Positions 7,848 through 14,766 of a DNA stretch of 64,000 bases are shown here, in pieces. The position numbers and the translations under genes are program-made. Within the stretch, counting starts at the first letter, position 1; every line of letters starts with the position of its first letter. The notes beneath the pieces are model-generated. The model was not told the origin of the DNA, ran no database searches, and was given only the letters and a program-made list of their open reading frames with translations. The DNA is from Chryseobacterium vrystaatense (lineage in GTDB: Bacteria > Bacteroidota > Bacteroidia > Flavobacteriales > Weeksellaceae): positions 620,001-684,000 of the forward strand of contig NZ_JPRI01000001.1 of the NCBI RefSeq assembly GCF_000737765.1, read 5' to 3'.

Positions 7848-8807
7848 TTACTTTTTTATGAACTTGTTCTTGTAGGTATTTCCTTCAGAATCTTTGGAAA
7901 GGATGATATAATTTCCAGGAATAAGACTGCTTACGTCAATAGGTTCATTAAAACGGTGACTGTTTTTCTTCAACGCTATTTTTCCGGACATATCAATAAT
8001 GGAAATTTCTTTATAAGTCTTATCAGATTCTTTTCCTATAAAAAGGAATTGCGCTGTTGGATTTGGGTATACTTTCAGGCTGTTGGACTTTGTTTTCACG
8101 TCGTCTGTTCCCAGGTTACAGAATTCCCAGTCTCCAAAATTCAGTTTTACAAAATTTCCTGTCCCTAAAAATTCACACTGATCAGGACAGTACTCGGTGC
8201 ACGCGTAGAATCCATATATTCCAGGTTCTGTAGCTGTATAGCTGTCTCCCATTACTCCGCTTATTATACAGGGATCTCCTCCGGGAGGCGGACTTGTCGG
8301 AATACATCTGTACCATACGTGTTTACCATACAGATCAGGAAATACATCATCAAATTTTACTGATGCTCCGTTACAAATATTATACTCTCCCTCTCCCACC
8401 TGCATAAACGTTCCGGGTGTAAGGGTAGTCATCATTGCTGGAAGTCCGTAAGCAAATCCATCTGCCATAACAGCAGGGCTTTCCGCGCTGCAATCACCTT
8501 CTGTAACCTGAACTTTAAAATAATAAAGCTGGTCGTCATTCCCATTAATGGTAAGCGTTTGTGAGGTGGCTCCAGAAATAGGGACCCAGGGATTGGTATT
8601 AGGTGTCTGCCAGGTCCATGCCTGTTTGTACCATTGGTAATTTCCGAATGCCTGCGTAGACAGTATCTCTGTTTCGGTATTGCAGAATACAATTTTATCC
8701 GGAAATTTCACGCCCAGTCGGGGGCTTGTAATAGTGGGATTACACTGTGCTTTTACATTCATAATACTCATGAATAATAAAGCCAAAAAAATCAGTTTGG
8801 TTTTCAT
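7848..8807 (-). CDS. Secreted protein with type IX secretion C-terminal sorting domain (319 aa)
   Basis: The signal peptide spans residues 1-20 (ends MNVKAQ). The middle (about 25-220) is Ig/SPRY-like repeat sequence rich in Cys, Trp and Tyr (NYQWYKQAW, KHVWYRC). The last about 75 residues are a type A sorting domain: LKVYPNPTAQFLFIG, ISIIDMSGKI, IDVSSLIPGNYIILS, ending KFIKK. Such domains send proteins across the outer membrane through the PorSS/T9SS and are then cleaved. The passenger has no recognisable enzyme motif and may be an adhesin or surface protein. The gene sits between the two sigma modules, 41 bp after the second barrel fusion, so it could be cotranscribed with it. Confidence 0.85.
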   Translation of the reverse strand: MKTKLIFLALLFMSIMNVKAQCNPTITSPRLGVKFPDKIVFCNTETEILSTQAFGNYQWYKQAWTWQTPNTNPWVPISGATSQTLTINGNDDQLYYFKVQVTEGDCSAESPAVMADGFAYGLPAMMTTLTPGTFMQVGEGEYNICNGASVKFDDVFPDLYGKHVWYRCIPTSPPPGGDPCIISGVMGDSYTATEPGIYGFYACTEYCPDQCEFLGTGNFVKLNFGDWEFCNLGTDDVKTKSNSLKVYPNPTAQFLFIGKESDKTYKEISIIDMSGKIALKKNSHRFNEPIDVSSLIPGNYIILSKDSEGNTYKNKFIKK

Positions 8808-8848
8808 ATTTAAATATTTAATGGTTGGTTTAGTCTTATTTAAGGGGG

Positions 8849-10246
8849 TCAGTCGAGTAATATTCTGATCCCGAATTTCATATTGAAGTTTAAAGGTTTT
8901 TCTTTGTAAACGGTGTTGAGCGGGCTGTCATTTTTGAAGTGATATCCTATTCCTGGTTCTGCATATATCCCGATCTTATCTACAATTTTCATCTGCAGAC
9001 CGATGGCAGAATTCACAGAAAACTGAACAGGCTTCACATCCAGGCGTTCCTCCTGTGTGTCCTGTACCTCATCATTAACAATATATTTTGTCCTGAGTTT
9101 TCCTGCTACAGCTTTTTCAGCAAGTACGCCTCCGGTTACATATCCCGTAAATCGTCCTTTCTGAATCACATTATAATTGATCTGTACAGGAATGCCAATA
9201 TAATGGACACTCTGATCTCCTTTTATATAGTTGGAATTACTTCCGGAATGAAGCTCTGAGGTAAGTTTTGTATAGTTGATTCCGGTTCCTATTCCCCATC
9301 TTTTCCCAAGATTATAATACATGGATAGCCCGAATGTAACGGGAACTTTATGTCTGATCCTTGCCTCAACTTCTTTGCTCTGATTGGCCAGCAGGACTTC
9401 TGTAAGGGGATTACTTTCGGCACCTGAAATCCATACTTCACTGAATGCCATGGGACTTCCACTCATGGAGGCATAACCCGGAAAATTCTGTTCGGAAGAA
9501 TTTGAGGAAACATTACCTGTAAGCATACTGAGCATCCATTTTCTGGACTTGCGTACCTGAGGTTTGGCCCTGTCATTATCTGCATACTTTTCGGGAATCT
9601 CCTTTTGAATATGATTATATATTTCCTCAGCATTCTTATTATCTTTTTCTGTTGGATTTTCAGTGACCAACGGCCTGTTAACGACCGCTGAATGGTCTTC
9701 TTTAGCCAGCCCGTCCAGTAGATTTTCTTTTTCATCAGGTGCTGATATGCGCTTATCATGGGTTACAGGCTCGAATATATTTTTAAAATATGGATTCGTT
9801 TTTATTTTATCTGTGAGTGCAGCACCAAGGTTGCTGTATTTTTCATTGCCTACAGCCTGTATCTTATCATTCGTCTCTTTTTCTGCAGGTACTGTTGTTT
9901 CCTTCCTGTTTATTTTTTGAGTTTTATCAGCAAGTTTAGATCTGTCTGCTATATTCGGATTGGTATTTTCAGGATTCGTCTCTAACAGGATTTTTCCTGT
10001 GAATAAGAGCATAGCAACAGCTGCCGCAATTCCTCCGATACGGTACAGAAGAGATTTCCCAGTGCCGGAAGGTTTATTTATATTTTCTTTTACATCATCA
10101 GTTTCAGGCATTATAATTCCCGCTATTCTGTTTTCTTCTTCTTCAGAAAAAAGCTCATCTTTTATATCTTCCCACAGCCCATCCGGAACATCCTCTTCGT
10201 GGTCTTCCATTTTCCTCTGCAGGTCATTTAGCCACTGATTATTCAT
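8849..10246 (-). CDS. Anti-sigma-like protein fused to an outer membrane beta-barrel (465 aa), copy 2
   Basis: Same architecture as 4957-6333. There is a cytosolic head (WLNDLQRKMEDHEEDVPDGLW), a membrane helix at about residues 74-92 (IGGIAAAVAMLLFTGKILL), a long polar linker to about 280, and a C-terminal barrel (FGLSMYYNLGKRWGIGTGI, VHYIGIPVQINYN, ending FGIRILLD). It overlaps the sigma gene by 8 bp (10239-10246), which implies coupled translation. Sequence similarity to copy 1 runs the full length, highest in the barrel, so the two arose by duplication. Expected role: hold the adjacent sigma factor and respond to an envelope signal. The barrel may sense directly at the outer membrane. Confidence 0.8.
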   Translation of the reverse strand: MNNQWLNDLQRKMEDHEEDVPDGLWEDIKDELFSEEEENRIAGIIMPETDDVKENINKPSGTGKSLLYRIGGIAAAVAMLLFTGKILLETNPENTNPNIADRSKLADKTQKINRKETTVPAEKETNDKIQAVGNEKYSNLGAALTDKIKTNPYFKNIFEPVTHDKRISAPDEKENLLDGLAKEDHSAVVNRPLVTENPTEKDNKNAEEIYNHIQKEIPEKYADNDRAKPQVRKSRKWMLSMLTGNVSSNSSEQNFPGYASMSGSPMAFSEVWISGAESNPLTEVLLANQSKEVEARIRHKVPVTFGLSMYYNLGKRWGIGTGINYTKLTSELHSGSNSNYIKGDQSVHYIGIPVQINYNVIQKGRFTGYVTGGVLAEKAVAGKLRTKYIVNDEVQDTQEERLDVKPVQFSVNSAIGLQMKIVDKIGIYAEPGIGYHFKNDSPLNTVYKEKPLNFNMKFGIRILLD

Positions 10247-10805
10247 ATTGTGCTTTTTTTGACATTTTAAATTCTTTAATTTTCTGTACCAGCAGTCCTT
10301 TCGCTCTGTGAAACTGGGATGCGGAAGAATTTTCTGCTATTCCTAAGAGTCCGGCAATCTCTTTATGGCTTTTTTTCTCAAATACAAAAAGGTTAAAAAC
10401 AGTTCTGTACCCATCAGGAAGTGACTGTATCATGTTCATAATTACTGTTTGTGGAATTTCCTCCAAATCGGGTTCTTCATCATTGGGAACATCCGGGAAT
10501 TCATCCAGATCAGTGTGGGCAGTAAGCCCTGAATGCTGTTTTATATGTTTTAAAGATTCATTGACAGTAATCCGGATCATCCAGGCTTTTAAGGAGCCGC
10601 TGCCTCTGTATTCAAATGTTTCTATGGACCGGAACATTTTGATAAAACTATTCTGAAGAACATCATGAATATCATCTTTTCCAGAAATATAACGGGTACA
10701 GACCCCGGAGAGGTTTCCGGAATAAGATCCGAAAAGTTCTTTCCAGGCAGCTTCCTCCTTCGTGAGAAGGCGTTTTATCAAAATCTGCTCCTTGTTTTGT
10801 TCCAT
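10239..10805 (-). CDS. ECF-type RNA polymerase sigma factor, copy 2
   Basis: A 188-residue paralogue of 6330-6899. Region 2 (about 24-92) has DDIHDVLQNSFIKMFRSIETF and a GSLKAWMIRITVNESLKHI segment. Region 4 (about 124-175) has SHKEIAGLLGIAENSSASQ. Region 4 and the interdomain acidic stretch (PDVPNDEEPDLEE) closely mirror copy 1. The region 2 match implies similar but not necessarily identical -10 recognition. It is coupled to the downstream anti-sigma/barrel gene. The lipoprotein gene upstream is separated by 96 bp with no clear terminator, so it may be cotranscribed in this copy. Confidence 0.93.
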   Translation of the reverse strand: MEQNKEQILIKRLLTKEEAAWKELFGSYSGNLSGVCTRYISGKDDIHDVLQNSFIKMFRSIETFEYRGSGSLKAWMIRITVNESLKHIKQHSGLTAHTDLDEFPDVPNDEEPDLEEIPQTVIMNMIQSLPDGYRTVFNLFVFEKKSHKEIAGLLGIAENSSASQFHRAKGLLVQKIKEFKMSKKAQYE

Positions 10806-10901
10806 GTATGACTGAGGTCCGGTCTAGTGGCCAATTAAATTTTAAGCAAAAATAGACTGCATCCGGCCAATCACAATCTATTGTTCATATGATCTTATCT
10901 A

Positions 10902-11483
10902 TCAATTTGTTTTCACACAGTATGGGAAGTTAAAATTAATCGCCTCAAAAGGATTCAGCACTGTGCCATCTACTGTAATTTGTTCTGCTGCCAAAATATA
11001 TCTCAACGAATAATCTAATCCTACAAAGTATCCTTTCTGCTTTGCTGTGAGGGTGACGATTGTTTTTTTATTTACTCCATCTACCGGTATCTGAAGCTCC
11101 AGGTCCTTCGGAACAAAAGTGAGTTCTACCCAGTTTTTTTCAGCATTTAATACCGATGTATATTTAATATCGTATTTCACTTTTCCCATCGCTGTAAGTG
11201 CACTTTGGACTTTTACAGGATCCTTTACTACTGCCGTTACAATTTCTTTGATGGGAAACTCAGAAAATGTAAGGGTATCTTTTTTTACTTTAAAGTCTAC
11301 AATTTTCTCGGTTCTAAGATCTCCCTGCATGGTAATCAGTCTTCCTTTATAATTACCGTAAACGTTTTCCACTTTTACAGGCGGTATATCTATCCTGTCC
11401 TCATTCAAGCATGAGAACAGGGAAAAGATGATTGATATGGCCAAAACGGTGGTAATAACCTTAAGTACTATTAAGTTCTTCAT
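10902..11483 (-). CDS. DUF4840-like lipoprotein, copy 2 (193 aa)
   Basis: The signal sequence ends in the lipobox LFSC (Cys25), then LNEDRID. The body aligns with 6973-7569 throughout: VENVYGNYKGRL, LTFSEFPIKEIVTAV, ALTAMGKVKYDIKYTS, ITVDGTVLNPFEAINFNFP. It is predicted to be anchored in an envelope membrane. There is no catalytic motif and the function is unknown. It is the first gene of the second sigma module, and its upstream region carries the repeated GAGTACTC element 35 bp before the start. Divergence from copy 1 suggests that the duplication is not recent. Confidence 0.75.
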   Translation of the reverse strand: MKNLIVLKVITTVLAISIIFSLFSCLNEDRIDIPPVKVENVYGNYKGRLITMQGDLRTEKIVDFKVKKDTLTFSEFPIKEIVTAVVKDPVKVQSALTAMGKVKYDIKYTSVLNAEKNWVELTFVPKDLELQIPVDGVNKKTIVTLTAKQKGYFVGLDYSLRYILAAEQITVDGTVLNPFEAINFNFPYCVKTN

Positions 11484-11517
11484 TTCATTATTTTTTTTGC
11501 ATTAAACATTCATTGTA

Positions 11518-11540
11518 TTGAGTACTCATCTATAAAATCC
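11518..11540 (-). promoter_or_regulatory. Conserved GAGTACTC motif upstream of lipoprotein copy 2
   Basis: The minus strand reads GGATTTTATAGATGAGTACTC and then AA. It matches 7608-7630 in spacing to the start codon (35 against 39 bp) and in 20 of 22 bases. The palindrome GAGTACTC is at 11520-11527. Confidence 0.55.
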
Positions 11541-11731
11541 GTTTTTTCGGAAATCTTGCATGGGATGTTGAAAAAAAGAACAAGAAACCACATAACTTGT
11601 TGATTTTAAGTAAATAAAATTTTAGTATTTATTTTAGAAATGAAAAACCAGCGTGAATTTTGACGCTGGTAATTGTTTTTTAAATATAATAGATTTATCC
11701 CAAACTGCTAAATATTCCTTATATTTATTCC

Positions 11732-12562
11732 ATGTCAGTACAGATACAATCCTATTGCCTATCCTCATTTCCTTCAGATTTCACTACTGAGAATTACTGC
11801 GTGGTTCTATTGAACGGGTCTGGTGTCTTTTCAATTGATCAGATTAATTATTCTTATGAAGGATGTACTGTTCTTTTCCTTACCCCTTATCAAAAATTAA
11901 AGCTGATTTCAGAAACTGATGATTATATTTTCATTCTTTTCTTTCACGGAGATGATTACTGCATAGAATACCATAAGGAAGAGGTCGCCTGCAACGGACT
12001 TCTTTTTAATAATATTTATCTAAATCCAGGCATTAAACTAAGTCTTGATCATTACCAATATATACTTGGAATCTTTGACCATATCAAAAAGGAGCTTTCC
12101 GAAAAACATCTTTTTTCGGGGTCTATTATTAAGACCTATATACAGCTTATACTGGCTATTTGCAGTAAAGAGAAAAGTGGAATTATTGAAGATCAGATTT
12201 CCGGCAAAAGGCTTCCGAACAAAAATGCCGTGGAATTCCAAAAACTGCTGGAACTTTATTTCAGAGAGGAAAAAGAGCTGTCATTCTACAGCGGAAAACT
12301 CCATATTACAAGTAATGCCTTAAGCAAATCGGTTAAAAAAGAATTTGGAAAGCCCCCCAGCCAGCTTATTAATGAAAGATCCATACTGGAAGCTAAAAAA
12401 CTTCTTCATTTGACGTATCGTTCCATCAAGGAAATTGCTTTGGAACTTGGATTTGATGATGAGTTTTATTTCAGCAGGTATTTTAAGAACTCAGTAGGAT
12501 CTTCCCCGAAGAAATACCGGGAAAAAGTAGGCATCTCCATTGTGGCTAAAATGTCCATGTAA
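11732..12562 (+). CDS. AraC-family transcriptional regulator
   Basis: The N-terminal half (to about residue 150) is a cupin-like sensory region (VLLNGSGVFSIDQINYSYEG). The C-terminal about 100 residues hold the two helix-turn-helix motifs of the AraC family (LHITSNALSKSVKKEFGKPP and IKEIALELGFDDEFYFSRYF), followed by the typical SPKKYRE. It lies 63 bp upstream of a DUF417 membrane protein on the same strand. In E. coli the AraC-type RclR controls rclC, a DUF417 gene, under reactive chlorine stress, so it may be a local activator of that gene. This is inference from synteny. RclR-type redox cysteines are not evident here. Confidence 0.9.
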   Translation: MSVQIQSYCLSSFPSDFTTENYCVVLLNGSGVFSIDQINYSYEGCTVLFLTPYQKLKLISETDDYIFILFFHGDDYCIEYHKEEVACNGLLFNNIYLNPGIKLSLDHYQYILGIFDHIKKELSEKHLFSGSIIKTYIQLILAICSKEKSGIIEDQISGKRLPNKNAVEFQKLLELYFREEKELSFYSGKLHITSNALSKSVKKEFGKPPSQLINERSILEAKKLLHLTYRSIKEIALELGFDDEFYFSRYFKNSVGSSPKKYREKVGISIVAKMSM

Positions 12563-12601
12563 TATCCTGATATCTCTATTCTCACACGTACAGCATCAAT
12601 T

Positions 12602-12609
12602 TACCTTTG
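12602..12609 (+). promoter_or_regulatory. -7 element upstream of the DUF417 gene
   Basis: TACCTTTG matches the Bacteroidetes -7 consensus TAnnTTTG, 17 bp before the start at 12626. No clear -33 TTG is present, which fits activator dependence. Confidence 0.45.
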
Positions 12610-12625
12610 TAAAAAAGTAAATCAA

Positions 12626-13261
12626 ATGCAAACCAACACCCTTTACAACCACCTTACCAGATGGGATTCTTACTTCCTTAACTTTTTAAGAATCTCTATT
12701 TTTATCGTGATGGCCTGGATCGGCGGCCTTAAAGCTTTCCAGTATGAAGCCGACGGAATTGTTCCTTTTGTGGCCAACAGCCCTTTTATGAGTTTCTTTT
12801 ATAAAAATGCCAACCACAAAGTCATTAACGACGACCAAAAATTGGTTTCAGAATACACCCTCCATAAAAATCCGGAAGGAAAGACTTTAAAGAAAAATAT
12901 AGACTGGCACACAGAAAACGGAACTTATGCATTTTCATACGGATTGGGAACAATGATTATCACTATCGCTCTTCTGGTTCTGCTGGGAATATGGTATCCA
13001 AAGATTGGAGCTATTGGCGGAGCTTTAACTTTCATCATGTCTTTTGTCACGCTTTCTTTTCTTTTGACGACTCCGGAAGTGTATGTCCCTGATCTGGGTG
13101 GAGATCTTCCCACTCCACAGTACGGATTTCCTTATCTCTCAGGAGCAGGCCGTCTGGTTTTAAAAGACATTATCATGATGGCTGCAGGATTAGTTCTTTT
13201 TTCCGACAGTTTAAAGAAAGTTTTACGATTAATGGGCAATCATTTGGAGGAACAGAACTAA
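12626..13261 (+). CDS. DUF417 / RclC-like inner membrane protein
   Basis: A 211-residue membrane protein with about four hydrophobic helices (near 20-36, 110-130, 135-155 and 182-200). It carries DUF417 hallmarks: FLRISIFIVMAWIGGLKAFQYEADGIVPFVANSPFMSF near the N-terminus and a FPYLSGAGRLVLKDIIM stretch near the C-terminus. E. coli RclC (YkgB) of this family contributes to reactive chlorine resistance; its biochemical role is unknown. A hairpin at 13298-13330 ends the unit. It is probably activated by the AraC protein coded just upstream. Confidence 0.85.
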   Translation: MQTNTLYNHLTRWDSYFLNFLRISIFIVMAWIGGLKAFQYEADGIVPFVANSPFMSFFYKNANHKVINDDQKLVSEYTLHKNPEGKTLKKNIDWHTENGTYAFSYGLGTMIITIALLVLLGIWYPKIGAIGGALTFIMSFVTLSFLLTTPEVYVPDLGGDLPTPQYGFPYLSGAGRLVLKDIIMMAAGLVLFSDSLKKVLRLMGNHLEEQN

Positions 13262-13297
13262 ACATTTAGTTTTAAAGCTTTTGACTGCCTTAAAAAT

Positions 13298-13334
13298 AAG
13301 AAAGAAGCTACACAATGTAACTTCTTTCTTTATC
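13298..13334. terminator. Bidirectional hairpin between DUF417 and efflux genes
   Basis: A perfect 10-bp stem AAGAAAGAAG/CTTCTTTCTT (13298-13307 with 13321-13330, loop 13) lies between convergent genes. Confidence 0.7.
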
Positions 13335-13350
13335 TTATCTGTTCAGTTAA

Positions 13351-14766
13351 TTAATTGACACCTCCTCCCAGTGCTCTGTACAGCTCTACCTCAGCATTGA
13401 GTTTTTCAAGGGTGACATTCACTGCCTCCAGATCATTCTGCAGTTTATTGTTTTGAGCTGTGATCACTTCAAGATAAGTAGCCATTCCGCTTTTATACAG
13501 CTTCAACGCATCATTGATTCCTTTATCTAAAATAGCCGTTCTCTGTTCAAGCAATTCCAGCCTTTCAGATGATCCCTTAGATTTAACCATGGCATCTGAT
13601 ACTTCTCCTACAGCGGTCATTAAAGACTGCTTAAAGTTCATTACTGCTTTTTCCTGCTCTATCACCGCCGTTTCATAAGCTGTTTTCAGCTCTTTTTTTT
13701 GAAAGATGGGTGCCGCAAGATTGGCCGCCAGGGTTTTGGTGATGGATCCCGGTAAATCAAACCAGCTATTAAATTGGTTGGAGTTTAATCCTATCTGTGG
13801 AGACAGGCTGATGCTCGGGTACATCGCAGCTTTTGCCAATCCGGTTTTTGAATTGAGACTGATCACATTGAATTCTGCAGCTTTCAAATCCGGACGGCGG
13901 CTCAGAAGCTGTGCGGGAAGGCCTTCTGAAAGCTTATTTTCAGGAATCATCTGCTGCAAAGTTCCGGTTCTTTCAATACGTCCCGGATATTCGCCACAAA
14001 GTATGCTCAGTGCATTTTCCTGAACCGAGATATTCTGTTTTGCCAACGGAATCAGAAGTTCTGCTGTTTTCTTCTGAGCCTCCGACTGCTGCACCGCCAG
14101 TGAATTGATTTGCCCTGCTTTGAACTGAAGATTCATCATAGAAAGTGTACTGTTGCTCAATTCTATATTTTCTTCAGCTATTTTCAGCTGTTCGTCAAGG
14201 CTTATCAGATTGTAATATGCTTGCGCGACCTGAACAACGATTCTGCTTTTTACAGCATTCAGATTTTCTTTCTGTTCAAAATATCCTGCTGCGGCTGACT
14301 CTTTCTGCATTTTGGATTTACCCCAGATGTCCACTTCCCATGACAGTCTCAGTGAAGCACTGAAATCGTCTATATATTTGTTCCCTGTAAACTGTTCGTT
14401 AAGTGATCCGTTCAGGCTATTTTTCGAGGCCCAGCTTCTATTGGCTCCTGCACTGAAATCAAGGGTAGGAAGAAGTGCATTTTTTGCCTGTTTATAAGCA
14501 AGATCCAGCTGTTCTATATTCTTGATGGCAACGGCTACTTCGTTATTTCTGGTTAAGGCTTTTTCTATTAATTCCTTCAGTTTGGGATCTTTAAAGAAAG
14601 TTTTCCAGGGAAGTATGATGGTATCTCCGGTTACCTGCACAGATTCTCTATATGCAGCAGGGGCTTCCATATCAGTTCTTGTATAAGGTTTGCCTACAGT
14701 GCAGGACACCATTAAAGTGGCCACTGCTCCTGAAACAAGGATGTTTTTTATATTAAATAGTTTCAT
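13351..14766 (-). CDS. Efflux outer membrane factor (OprM/NodT family)
   Basis: The frame is open to 14820, but I place the start at ATG 14766 because MKLFNIKNILVSGAVATLMVSC is then a proper lipoprotein signal with lipobox MVSC. Two repeated TolC-type halves follow. RSWASKNSLNG and an SWEVDIWGKSK motif mark the first, and LLSRRPDLKAAEF is typical of the family. The protein forms the outer membrane exit duct of the tripartite pump coded upstream. It overlaps the RND gene stop by 14 bp, which implies coupled translation, and it is the last gene of the operon before the hairpin at 13298-13334. Confidence 0.93.
   Translation of the reverse strand: MKLFNIKNILVSGAVATLMVSCTVGKPYTRTDMEAPAAYRESVQVTGDTIILPWKTFFKDPKLKELIEKALTRNNEVAVAIKNIEQLDLAYKQAKNALLPTLDFSAGANRSWASKNSLNGSLNEQFTGNKYIDDFSASLRLSWEVDIWGKSKMQKESAAAGYFEQKENLNAVKSRIVVQVAQAYYNLISLDEQLKIAEENIELSNSTLSMMNLQFKAGQINSLAVQQSEAQKKTAELLIPLAKQNISVQENALSILCGEYPGRIERTGTLQQMIPENKLSEGLPAQLLSRRPDLKAAEFNVISLNSKTGLAKAAMYPSISLSPQIGLNSNQFNSWFDLPGSITKTLAANLAAPIFQKKELKTAYETAVIEQEKAVMNFKQSLMTAVGEVSDAMVKSKGSSERLELLEQRTAILDKGINDALKLYKSGMATYLEVITAQNNKLQNDLEAVNVTLEKLNAEVELYRALGGGVN

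Noticed and set aside
8432-8692. 86-residue minus-strand ORF within the T9SS protein gene
   Set aside because: Same strand, other frame, with a Pro/Arg-rich unnatural composition; the T9SS protein frame explains the DNA.
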